Assembly: GCA_022579005.1 (NCBI GenBank)
Contig: MU401512.1
Location: forward strand, 1 to 64,000
From: Poronia punctata
Taxonomy: Eukaryota; Ascomycota; Sordariomycetes; Xylariales; Xylariaceae
Direction of reading: 5' to 3'
DNA length: 64,000 bases
Notes under the pieces: generated by a model
The model's database searches: none
What the model saw: the letters and a program-made list of their open reading frames with translations, nothing else
Told to the model about the DNA's origin: nothing
Translations under genes and position numbers: made by a program
Shown: positions 1 to 10,587 of the stretch, in pieces
Position numbering within the stretch: the stretch's first letter is position 1
Layout of the letters: each line of letters begins with the position of its first letter

Positions 1-1301
1 TATTTAACTTATTAATAGCTATATAAGTTATTAAACTTATAAAAAATAATATTTAAGCGTTAAATAAGCAAATTAACTAGTAAATTAAAAATAAGCACTG
101 CAAATTAACATATATACTTTTAAACTTAATAAAAGCAAAGCTATTTATTTTTATAAATAAATTATTTGCTAATAATACTGACCTAAGCTTTTAAATTAGT
201 TTTATTATTATTTTTACTACTAAATTAATTTTAAATTATAAGCAAAACAAATATAAAATTACTAGCAATATTATATACTAAAACTTAAGTAAATATAAGC
301 GCATTACTTAATTTATTTTTGCTAGTAAATTATATAATATAGTTAATAAAGTTAATAGCGCTATTGCTTTATATACTACTTTATACTTAATTTTTAAAGT
401 ACTTAAATTACTTTTAATTTTCTTAGTACTTTGCACTAATTTTAAGTTGCTTTACTAGTATTTTATAAAACTTAAAAGTACGCAAAAAAAACGCCTTATA
501 ATTAATATAATATTATTATAAAAATCTTATAAAAAAAAAAAGATTGTAAAAGTATATTAGATTAACAAAAAAGATAACCTTGTAAATTTATTTATAAAGA
601 AAACTTTTAACTAAGCACTTAAGTCCTTTATTATAACAAATTAAATATAAATAAAAATTAAAGCAATAGTAAATTGCTTACAAATTAAAAACAAAAGTAT
701 AAAAAAATAAAAATATAGTTAAAAAAAAAATAGCAAGTATTAAAATCTCTTTTAATACCTTTAACCTTATTAACTATATTAAAACTATTAAAATGCAAAT
801 ATCTTATAAACATAAATATTTAGTTTTTTATATATTTATTATAAATTATGTTAGACTTACTTTATTAAAAAAGTATATGCGCAGTATACATACATAGTAC
901 GTAACCGGTATATAAAGAGTACGCGTCTTTTACGTATTAAATACATAAGGTATACGTATCCCTTTTGTATTACTAATAGGTCTTGATTAACTGCAGACCT
1001 TTATAGATATATAAAACTTGCTAAAAAGAAGTCCTTATAACTTCCTTTTCCCTTTAATTAATTAAGTTAACATAGTACTACAAATAGTAACGTGTTGTGA
1101 TCACATTAACCCCTAGCCGGACCAACAACGAGATAATTAATCACCAAACTTGTCATCTGGGTCAAAGCCTGCTTTCACACAAGCCTTGGTGAATTCCTCG
1201 AGTAAAGACTAAGTTAGGTTAGGTTAGCCAGGTATGTTTACCTATTCCGCATGCAATTAATTCAGGGGGGGGGGGGCAGGAAAGGGGGAAGAGGCTTGTG
1301 T
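1..1301. repeat. AT-rich, probably RIP-degraded block
   Basis: From 1 to about 1080 the sequence is almost entirely A and T, full of TA steps and stop codons in all frames, with no usable ORF. Composition changes sharply near 1080-1130 to normal genomic DNA. This is the appearance of repeats mutated C-to-T by repeat-induced point mutation in ascomycetes; the original element cannot be recognised. The tail (1081-1301) holds a run of about 11 G at 1265 and the 3' flank of the helicase gene. No telomeric repeat is visible. Confidence 0.7.
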
Positions 1302-3680
1302 CTACGTAGATGGGAAATAACATACGTCAAACTCGTGGTCTTGAAGAGACGTAAAGACAGCCTTCCTATCTAATTTAAGTTTAGCGATTCTCGGGCTCTT
1401 GATACCAAAGGCGACACGGGCGAGGAATCGTGGATCATCTCGGACGTCACATGCGTCTAGTATTGCATTTACGCGGGCCTTGTCGACCTTGGGGACTTTC
1501 ATCAGAGGCAGAAAGACGGCCTTGTTGGTAAGACAGTATGTGCAATGGCCACATTTTGATTTGCCGTCGGGGAGGCCCATGCCGAAATAGCCGGCGAGAG
1601 CGCGGCCGAAACATTTCTCGTCCGTGAGCATGTCACAGACGGATTCGAAACGCTTCATGTCGTCTCTTTCGCGGGCTTCCATCTCGGCGTATAGTTTATC
1701 CGTCACTTCTCCGACCTCGTATCTCGACTGTGGTAGCTGTTTCAAGACTTTGAACCGATTGATTACACCGGATGCTTTGAGGACGAAATAACCTCTACCG
1801 TCGAATTCGCCTAGTTTCCTGACGATGTCGGACCGGAGTATGCCAGTGCTCAACGATACATCGTTGACATCGATCTTGTACCACTTTTTTGCCTTCACGG
1901 CCTTTTTCAGAATCGCCTTGGCCTCGGGCGATGTGTCCGCAGTTGCGTTTGAGTAGTAGCCCGGTCTCGCTTCGAACTGATAGGCACTGTACTCTGGCGT
2001 GATGGCCCGAATGTAACCTAGACGTAGCTCGATCGTTGCTAAGATGATAGTCAGAGGAGCGTTCCTGACATCGTGCTCCCGGCCCAACTCTCCCAAATTG
2101 AGTCTGATGACTCTGGTACCATCAGGCTGTCTGACCACCTGTGGGCGGAGCAGGACTTCCTCCAAAAGTCTCTGTAGCGATCTCCGGGAAGGTAAGTCGC
2201 CGCGAACAAAGTTTTCCCGGAGCCAGAAATCGTCTCTACAGAGATACAACATACAATAACTGGGCTTTCCGTCCCGGCCCGCTCTGCCGACCTGCTGCGA
2301 GTATTCCTCTACCGTACTGGCGACGTTGTAATGGACGATATTCCGTATGTCGGCCTTGTCGATTCCCATTCCGAAAGCTATCGTGGCCACGACGATTCGG
2401 ATTCGTCCAGCCATGAAATCATCTTGCGTCTTTGTCTTCACGTCGGCGGCGAGGCCGGCATGGAAGGCGGCAGTGCTATATCCCTTCTTCGTCAGTCGCT
2501 CCGCAAGATCTTCCGTCTGTGCCTGCGTTGTGATATAGACGAGAGTAGGGCCGTCATGTTCATCCAGGAACTTGATTAGCCTTGGGAATTTCTCTGCCGT
2601 TGAGAGCACAGCTTCTGCCTGCAATTCTAGGTTGGGCCGGTAGGGTGAGGTGCGGAACACATGGGCTGGTTTGATGTTGAAAGCCTTGCGAACGTCGTCG
2701 GCAACTCGGGGCGTGGCCGTGGCCGTGAGACAAATGACACGCTCAGCCTTGATCTCGTTCACAAACCGGGCAACTTTGAGATAATCCGGACGAAAAGAAT
2801 GACCCCACTCGGATATACAATGAGCCTCATCGACGGCGACGAGGCGGATACCGCCAGGTACATGTTTCATACTCTCCACAAAACCTTCGTTGTTGAGCCT
2901 TTCAGGAGCACAGTACAGGATTCTGAGGTCTCCAGCTCGCATCGCCGCATTTGTTTCTTTTTGTTCATCATACGTCTTGGTCGAGTCCAAGCAGGCAGCA
3001 GGAACACGACGACGCTTCAAGGCATCGACTTGATCCTTCATCAGAGCAATTAGAGGAGACACGACGATGGTGATGCCGGCATTTGTGCTTGGACCGTTTG
3101 GCAATTGCCCCCTCTCGGTTAGACCGACAGCATCGAGCTCTGGGAAAGCGATAGCGGGTATCTGGGGCGTATGACTACAGTCAGTCACGTCAACCATTCT
3201 TAAAGCTCTCGAGGTATTCCAAGGGTCTGCGAGGCATATGACCTGCTTAAACACCACCTCCATAAGTCGGGGGGGTGTCAGCATACCTGATAACATAGTG
3301 ACTTTCCAGCACCCGTTGGAAAGATTACAAGTGCATTCTCTCCTCCAAGGATAGTCCTGATGGCACCGGCCTATCAAGAAGAGGATTGATTATTAGCCGT
3401 TGATTTGATGGGAAAGCAAGAGAGGACACTGGACAACAGCGAGACATACCTGTTCATGCCGGAAATCATCATAGCCAAATACACTCCTCAAGAGTGAACG
3501 AGCAATGGAATCATATCTTTCGTTTCTGTCGGACTTGCCATTGTCAAGCCTACCCCGTTTGGCTTGGGGTTGAGAAGGGCCGTCGTCACATGATCCACCG
3601 CGCTTCTTGGTTCCGGTTTGAAGTAGATCGTCGACGTCGACGCCATCGAGTATATCATCGTCTGAACCGTAGTCGGACAT
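1302..3680 (-). CDS. RecQ family ATP-dependent DNA helicase
   Basis: A 3'-5' DNA helicase expected in the nucleus, acting in recombination and replication repair. Three exons: 3680-3450, 3370-3287 and 3161-1302, both introns in phase 0, giving about 724 aa. The short middle exon carries the Walker A motif FPTGAGKS (about residue 95), so an unspliced reading would miss the ATPase site. The third exon has the DEAH box in AVDEAHCISEWGHSFRP, motif III TATATP, the arginine-finger motif QVGRAGRDG, and a RecQ zinc-binding Cys cluster ending CGHCTYC. The N-terminus is acidic and low in complexity. There is no room for an HRDC domain, so it is a short RecQ (RECQ1/Q5-like or Neurospora RecQ2-like) rather than an Sgs1/QDE-3 type. 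Proximity to the AT-rich block recalls telomere-linked helicases, but the sequence looks like an intact ordinary gene. Confidence 0.92.
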
Positions 3681-4416
3681 GATGACAATGTGTCTTGTCC
3701 TGTCTAGGTGTGAAAGTCTGCCTGTTTATTACCTATCTGCCGACTAAAAACGACGCGACGGGTTGGACAGGAAGATGATTAAATTACTTGAGCAGGTGCT
3801 CTGCTTCGTAGGTAGCCCCCATCACGCCTACCCTTCAGCTGTTTGCAACCACTAGTAAGGTAGGTGTAGTAGCCATTGAGGCCCCATTCTATCTCTACGA
3901 AACCATTCAAACACAAGCCAATCCAAACGCAGCCAAGTCCACTCGTAGCCAATCAATGCAAGCCAATCAGCCCCAAACTGCCCTGTAACCAAAGCCCTTA
4001 TAGGTACTTAACTTGCAGTGCTGTGCACGCAAAGCCGCATTTACACGCAAACCCAGATCTCAGACCTCAGACCTCAGACCTCAGACCTCAGACATCAGAC
4101 GGGACCCGACAACACCTCTGGTTACATGCAAGACAACCAACCCTCGTATTGAAAGTAATCAGTTTCGTACCTCATACATACGCATAAACGCGCCTGATCA
4201 ACTGCTCTTACTACAAATCTCAAGGCTGGGCTACTGGTGCATATGATATACTTCAGACATGACTACACAATTATTGGGTGAAATGCTTCCATCTAGTATC
4301 ACCCCAGAATCCAGATATGCAACCATACATACCAACAAACATTAACTTTCAAGGGATCCCGACCTGACTTATAATCTGTTCCGAGCCGAAAGCAGTATCG
4401 TAGGTATGTATGTAGG
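3681..4416. other. Intergenic, with short 7-bp tandem repeat
   Basis: Upstream region of the helicase gene and downstream region of the RING gene. It contains a tandem array of TCAGACC (five to six copies, about 4060-4100) and several short direct repeats of a 'ccaatc/agcc' type near 3900-3990. No convincing coding sequence is seen. Confidence 0.5.
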
Positions 4417-4977
4417 TTAGATTGGAAGAAATGTCCACATTAAGCCCCTTCTCCGTCTATTTCCCCTTTCCCGTCCCAATGCCAGTTCCGGTCCCGACTT
4501 ACAATCCGCAGCAACAACAACAACAACATGCCATAAAGCCTGAAGAGCTATAGGATTCGCAACAAGCATGGCCAGAATCAGGAATATAACCAGAACCATG
4601 AATACCATTCTCTTTAACCGGGGTTGTAGTAGTAGTATCGAGTAGTTATTGTTGTTCTTCAACACACTTTTCTCCGTCTTGGTTTCGGTTTTGTTCTGAA
4701 TATGTCGACTTCGAAGTAATTCCAGGATCTTGGACGTCTATCGCTTTTTTTCAGCGCGTGTGACAAAACATTAATAGAAACAAGTAAGTAAAATAAATAC
4801 CTTCCCAATCCCTCCCAAACACAAATAAACACTCCCTGTCCCATGGAGAAGCGGTGCCCTGCAAACTGGACATTTTCTTCTCGATTCGACTTTTGTGCAT
4901 CGGCGGAATAATCCCCCTAGACACTATTTTTTTTTCTCTCTCTCTCTCATTAGTTAAGAGAAATAGATAAACGGACA

Positions 4978-5016
<39 letters not shown>

Positions 5017-5181
5017 GGTCAGACTGGATTGTAAACTTACGTTGCTGCAGACTGCATGGCCCCATTTACATGTTTGTACGGGATGGGATAATAAGTCGAA
5101 GCAGATGGGACATTGGAATTCCTCTTCTAGAGCGTCTAGGATGATGGTGTCTATCGATTTACCGGTAGTAGCAGTAGGCAT
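4417..5181 (-). CDS. RING-finger protein with C-terminal membrane anchor
   Basis: Reconstructed from three exons: 5181-5041, 4923-4801 and about 4728-4417 (an alternative acceptor at 4696 is also in frame), all introns phase 0, about 190 aa. Exon 1 ends in CPICFDLLSHPVQTCKWGHA plus VCSN and exon 2 begins with Cys and contains CPVCRAPL. Joined, they give a C3HC4 RING: C24-x2-C27-x10-C38-x3-H42-x2-C45-x2-C48-x16-C65-x2-C68. The spacing around VCSNC resembles SIAH-type RINGs. Exon 3 adds a basic stretch and one strong hydrophobic segment (about residues 130-150, VFMVLVIFLILAML), then a basic tail. The inferred role is a membrane-anchored E3 ubiquitin ligase; the exon 2-3 junction (donor GTATTT) is weak, so the membrane segment is less certain than the RING. 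Confidence 0.6.
4980..5014. repeat. (GA)n microsatellite
   Basis: An uninterrupted run of about 17 GA units inside the first intron of the RING gene. Read on the gene's strand it is a CT tract between donor and acceptor; a second, shorter GA-type run lies at about 4935-4950. Confidence 0.9.
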
Positions 5182-7187
5182 GGTTGGGGGAGGACCGGTA
5201 GGATGTGATGTCGCTTGGTTTATATTTTGGGGATGATGATGTATGTATGTGCCTTAGCGGATGTTGTGACTGCTGAGATTTATTTGGAAATGCGCCGGGA
5301 AGAATTGAACATGACGAGGAAATGCCTCGAGTGGGTTTCATATTGTCTCAATGATTGTTATGTTTACTCTGTTCCATTATTTTGGTAGGTATCGTTCTGG
5401 TAGCCCGAGGCAGTCACGAGGGTCTATTATAATTTGAGTCGTTCCTTCCTTGGGCCACATATAGGAGTTAGGTACATGTATGTAACACATACCGAAATAT
5501 CAGATGACCTACCATTCTACAGACGTTCCTATTCAACCTATACCATGGCCCAGTGGTAAACATAGTCGCCAGGACAAACCAACAATAAGATTTTCCAGTC
5601 ATGATAAGGGCACGCGCTTTAAAGCTTTAGAACTGTTCATAATAACAGAAAATTCCTTTCCTCGTATTCTTTGACAAATATATGTTTTTAACAATTTATT
5701 TTCCAACACGTGCTTTAATTGTTATTATACCCCTTTGCCTCACACCTTTTACCTATAACATCTTTCAATATCTTAAGCATGCGGGCTTAGGTAGACCCAT
5801 TGTGTATGCACAGCACCCTACAACAGAGTTAGTCCAGAAATCGAAAAGAAAGCAGGGACTTGTTAAAGGGAAGAAACCGGGATAAAGATTCTCTGCAGGT
5901 AGTACCCCTTCTTCTTCTTCAACACGACACAGGGAAGTAAATGGTTGTGTAATTAAAGTTGACCGCTCTCCTGGCAGCTTTTAAATATTTCTCACCAGTG
6001 CGAAAGTCAGGGGAGTAGAACAGAACGGCCCCTATTGCCGCGCCGTGCGAGTATGTTTGCTTGAAAGTCTCCATCCTTACCATTCTACGTATATCGGATG
6101 GGATACCATGTTGGTAAATACCACAGATGAATAACGAGTTATGTTATTCAAAAGCTTCACACTCTGAGGGGGTGTGGTCGTGGATTTCCAACGTCACTCG
6201 TAACACAAAGTCTACTGCTGGTTTTGGGTGTTCTCCAATGGTCATCTTGAATGTTGTAAGAATATGCAAATGATGTGCGGGGAGTTCTTATTTCTCTTTG
6301 TTGGTCTTGTGGTAAGTGAAATCTTGTACATCTGTAGAGCGATGCAAGGTTTAATCTAGAACCTTTTCACCAGGTTGTATTGCCTCGGCTTTCCACCATA
6401 CTGTCTTTTAATATTATTGGGATATTCCCTTGTAAAATACCTGTTCAAAAAAGGAATGCAAAAGAAAATGAAGTATACTAGACATGCTGCCGATATCCTT
6501 TTTTATGTCCGATTCAGCAAGACAGGATTGAAGACTTGGCACTATGTTTATCAAAACATATACGAGTATGTACCATGATGCTGTCCCTGATAGACTAATA
6601 ATGACCAGGTAGGTCCCGGGTAGGGGGTAAATAAGTGGGAATAAACCGAGACCGTCGCACCGTGAAGATAAGCTCTGTCCGGGATCTTATCCACTCCAAC
6701 GGATCTGACTGCACCACACACGGCTGGCTCGGACAGGCTTGGCTTAAGCGAATCCTTGTCACGTTTTCAATTCCTCTGTTTTCACTGGCGCGTCAGAAAA
6801 TATCTTCACAATATCCTGGGCACGACCGAGTGGTATGAAATCCAAAGTCGTACACTCTGACGCTCGAGTGCTCTCATACCACCTACCTATTGATCAGCTT
6901 GTAGAGCTGACGAGGTCGTCTTGTTCGCACGTGCTAAATATCAATACGATGAGGGGTCCGGAGGCATTGTGGTGGTGGTTTGTCTATCTAGTCCATCTGG
7001 TCCGTCATGATTTCGTAGGTACCATACCTAGCTTATATAAACTAGGTGGCAAACCTTGAGATGACGTTTATAAGCCGAGGAACTCTCTTGTCTTTGCCCG
7101 ATAAACGTGAATTTGAACTGGCGCTAGTGACCGCCAAACGCGCGCAACTCATACTATTGCTACTTGCAACAAAACAAGAAGTCCAAG
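5182..7187. other. Intergenic, gene-poor
   Basis: About 2 kb without a supportable gene. The ORFs present are short (under 75 codons), lack family features and have no matching splice partners. The right end is the promoter region of the phosphoesterase gene. Confidence 0.5.
7034..7041 (+). promoter_or_regulatory. Putative TATA box of the phosphoesterase gene
   Basis: TATATAAA lies about 150 bp upstream of the ATG at 7188, a plausible spacing for a fungal core promoter. Sequence match only. Confidence 0.4.
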
Positions 7188-8340
7188 ATGGGAAACGCTC
7201 CATCAACGGGTGTCGGCGGTGCCGCCGATCCCGGCACCATGTATACGGCGACGGCGAGCGCCTCGGTTGCAGCTGCCCGTGCCACAGCCCTGACGTTGAG
7301 TCCGACTAGCAGCGTCAAGGGAAAGAGTTTCGAGCGCTTTGTTCAGATATTTCTCGAGAACACCGACTATGATATTGCTGCTGGTGATCGTAAGCTTTGT
7401 TGAAACAGTACCCGTGTAGCAAAATGGGTTGCGGTGTACTGACCTGGGTATAGCGAGTCTGGCCTACCTCGCGGAAAAGGGGATCCTCCTCGACAATTAT
7501 TATGCCATAACGCATCCGTCGCAGCCAAACTACGTGGTAGCAGGAGGGGCGAGCACCCACAACATCGGGGACGATAGTTTCAAGCGGATTGGCGCCGACA
7601 CCGAAACTATCGTCGACCTCCTTGATGCCGCAAAGGTGAGCTGGGGGGTCTACCAGGAGAGTCTCCCATATTCCGGATTCCAGGGAAATTACGTGAACCA
7701 AAAGAACGGCGCCAACGACTATGTTCGTAAGCACAAGTACGTAACCTCAGCAAAACACCTCTGGAAAAGTCGGCCCGCTTAGGCTGGGTGAACACCTACT
7801 AACCGAGGCGACGACAATGTTAGCCCGTTAATTAGTTACGACTCTGTGGCTACCGACTTGAACCGTCTGGCCAAGATCAAGAACTTCACCTTGTTCGATC
7901 GAGACCTGGCCATCAACGAGCTGCCTCAGTGGATGTTCATCACGCCAAACATGAGTGAGCAATTTACCCCCTGCCTTGGTCAGTTGGCCGCGAGGGACCG
8001 AGAGTTAGCTAACTTGGGAGGATGAAAAGCCAACGATGGACATGACACTTCGGTTACCGTTGCGGGAAACTGGGCCAAAAGGTTTCTGGACCCCTTGTTA
8101 TCGAATAAGAACTTTAACACCGACCGGACCCTGATTGTGCTCACGTTTGACGAGTGTGAGACACACTCTGTCGCCAACCGCGTCTTCACGGTCCTTCTCG
8201 GGAACGCCATCCCGAGGAACAAGATCGGTACGACCAACTCTACGCGTTTCAATCACTACAGCTTGACCAAGACGGTCGAGGACAATTGGGCCCTCGGTGA
8301 CCTCGGCGAGAATGATGTCACCGCCGCACCTTTTTTCTGA
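7188..8340 (+). CDS. Acid phosphatase-like phosphoesterase (PF04185 type)
   Basis: Hydrolyses phosphomonoesters or phosphodiesters, by family. Four exons: 7188-7389, 7454-7736, 7824-7954 and 8030-8340 (phases 1, 2, 1), 308 aa. Joining them restores the conserved blocks: FLENTDYDIAAGDP (about residue 56), NYYAITHPSQPNYV, a KHNPLISYDSV block across the second intron, FITPNMTNDGHDTSV across the third, and LIVLTFDECET. The third intron has a clear CTAAC branch site. Fungal relatives normally begin with a secretory signal peptide followed by a Ser/Thr/Ala-rich linker; here the linker is present but the protein starts MGNAPSTG with no hydrophobic leader, and no upstream exon encoding one was found. 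That start fits an N-myristoylation consensus. It ends at the usual family C-terminus. Confidence 0.85.
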
Positions 8341-8570
8341 TATTTCATAAACGATTATTTACGTTGGAGATTCGAGAATAGCGCCGTTCATTTATTCAAC
8401 GTCTCGGATCTGCCTCAAATACAGTACCCTACCTCGGTCACTTGGAATGTCAGCTACGAGATTTAATAGGTAGGATAACGCCTTGTGCTGCGAGGGAGCA
8501 ATAGAAAAACGAGTTTAGCTCGTCCTGATCCTGTGGCGTACGTTTAATATCCGGTAACTGTGACGGGGAG

Positions 8571-8610
8571 GCACAGAGGGGCACAGAGGGGCACAGAGGG
8601 GCACAGAGGG
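8571..8610. repeat. 10-bp tandem repeat (GCACAGAGGG x4)
   Basis: Four perfect head-to-tail copies of GCACAGAGGG, with a degenerate partial copy on either side. Confidence 0.9.
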
Positions 8611-8714
8611 CTACATGCTACAGGCTGGAGGGAGGGCTATAGCAAGGAAAGGGTTAGGGAAGAGACATTCGACCTGTTCACAAGCTTACCTATGAGTAAT
8701 ATGCAAGACTGCAC

Positions 8715-9011
8715 ATGCCGTTTCAGCGTATGTGCAGCATAGATCGTGCGTTTCGCGAATCAGTCTCGCGGTTTCGTGGCTGGACCATCCGGAGAACACT
8801 GAAGCTTGAACTGCGGATGGACTGGTGGCGTCGGAAAGAGGACAAATGGAAGCCGATCTCTCACTATAAACCAACAGACATCAGCCTTTATGATGAGACC
8901 GAGTTTGACCGTGTAGAGGTAGACGAAGGAACGCTATTGGCTAGGCGTAGAGAAAACGATGAACAATCATTGGAGGTTGTGTTTTTCCGGATTTATCCAG
9001 ACCACACTTGA
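8715..9011 (+). CDS. Doubtful 98-aa hypothetical protein
   Basis: A single ORF from an ATG at 8715. The second half has a plausible coding composition, rich in Trp, charged residues and alternating hydrophobics (for example DWWRRKEDKWKPI and SLEVVFFRIYPD). No domain, signal peptide or splice partner was recognised. It could be a real small gene, the last exon of a lost gene, or chance. Confidence 0.25.
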   Translation: MPFQRMCSIDRAFRESVSRFRGWTIRRTLKLELRMDWWRRKEDKWKPISHYKPTDISLYDETEFDRVEVDEGTLLARRRENDEQSLEVVFFRIYPDHT

Positions 9012-10308
9012 ACCAAAAAACCCAACCCCTGTAAAACCCTGTAAAACCCTGGACAGCAAGAATTTCTCAGCCCAAATTTCGTTACTAACCTGAATCACAT
9101 GTTGGACTAACCTATATGTACCTTAGCTACATACTTGTATGTCTGTATCGAGGCAGGTGCGTTGGCAGATACCTACTCGTACAGTGTCGTACTTCACAAG
9201 TTTCCCCTCTGCCCCTCTCGACACTCGCCCCTCTCTTCCTGGGCCAAACCTTCCTCCCCCCGGATTTCTAGACCCACTCCATTCAAGCGGCCCTTCCCTA
9301 TTGCTTGGCCGGCTGTTCTTTTAGCTAATGAGATCACTTGGGACATCTCCCGTCTTTATGTGTGGACGAAGCTTTATGTTGTAGCCAGTTCAGGTTAGAC
9401 TGGCTGCGCTCCTGGAAGAGATGGTCCCGAAGTTCGAGAAAGGTTCGCTCCCTTTCCCACATGTCAGGTTTTTTGTTCATGCGAACTGAGCCGCAGGAAA
9501 GCCAAGGGTTCCAGTCACCCTCCTCTTCGATATCTTGGGATCTTCGTTTAATTCTCTACTGTTTCGGCTTCGCATCGAGTTGATCCCGGTGGAGACTTTT
9601 AGAATAAACGGCCTGCGACAAGGATCCGCTCAAAAGTTTCATCGAATTTCCCTACTAGAGGCTGGTCTGTGTGTCTTTAACCCATGGCAAATCCGGGGAA
9701 ATGGTGCGCGCAATCCAGTCTAGGGCTAGGCTCGCAGACTAAAGAAACAGGCATCTTTTGCTTGTGGCCACTGTGTGCTTGGGAAATTACTGTTCGTCAC
9801 AGTTCCCGTCAAACCCTGTTGGCTATCTGTCAACCCTGGGGCCTGTCCTTGCCCTCGACTCCTGGTCTTTTCCCTAGCATCGCTGCACCCCAGGATTCAC
9901 CCCGGGATTCTTCAGTTTTCTGGGATCTACGTTATAGGGCTTGACGCAAAATCCGGATGGAAATGTTCAAATACTGCCGTCCACGATGCCTGCGTAGGGA
10001 AGATGAGTAAAGACTGAATTAGCTGAGGGACCGGCGCGGGTTGAGGTAAGCATGCAAATTTCCCCGTCCATGGCCTTTTCACACACAACGCCTCGCTTGT
10101 TCCGGGAAGGGGCTCCGCTAGTGTGCGTGCCCCGGCTCTGCACGTCTATGCGTGCGTGCGTACGTGCGTGTGTGTGTCCCAACTATGTACCACACCATAA
10201 CACACCTTCTTCCGGACTGGAGGAGCAAATACGGTAAGCACCATTAGGACTAGATTCGGGCCTGATTGGCTGCCAATCAGCGGGCACAATCCTACCCAGA
10301 ATGTAACT

Positions 10309-10533
10309 CTAAACTACTGTAGCATGATTGATTATATTACATCCTTCCATCACCTCCCGCGCCAGCACCGCATAGACATTTCTTTGATGAGTGATGCTTG
10401 TCCATTGTTGCCAATAAGGAGGGTTAAGGAGCCTGTCCAAAAGAAATCCACCTAACCCAGATGTCCAGTCATCGTCATCCAGCCGTCTCAAGGCAAAGGT
10501 CTCCCATCTCTCGAATGTAGAGTTGTCCGTCAC
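10309..10533 (-). pseudogene. Doubtful coding remnant upstream of the sugar porter
   Basis: About 74 codons on the minus strand with a protein-like composition (ERWETFALRRLDDDDW, LLNPPYWQQWTSITHQR), running divergently from the transporter start only about 55 bp away. The frame stays open upstream of the first possible start (a GTG), so there is no ATG in the right place. No family was recognised. It may be a truncated gene remnant or an exon of an unrecognised gene. Confidence 0.2.
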
Positions 10534-10587
10534 AAATAAACAAGACCACTTACACCTGGCGCCAACGAAAAGGGAAAATAAGCAGCC

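Larger units (their letters stand above)
8341..10587. other. Intergenic stretch with two doubtful ORFs
   Basis: About 2.2 kb with no firm gene. It carries a 10-bp minisatellite (8571-8610), a repeated CCCTGTAAAA near 9028-9050, a GTGC/GTGT-rich run near 10150, and two small ORFs listed separately. The right end is the promoter of the sugar porter. Confidence 0.45.

Noticed and set aside
1..1080. Mitochondrial DNA insertion as the source of the AT-rich block
   Set aside because: Composition would fit, but no mitochondrial gene or intron motif is readable; RIP of a repeat explains it more simply.
1399..3053. Several plus-strand ORFs opposite the helicase
   Set aside because: They are antisense shadows of the RecQ coding exons and show no family features.
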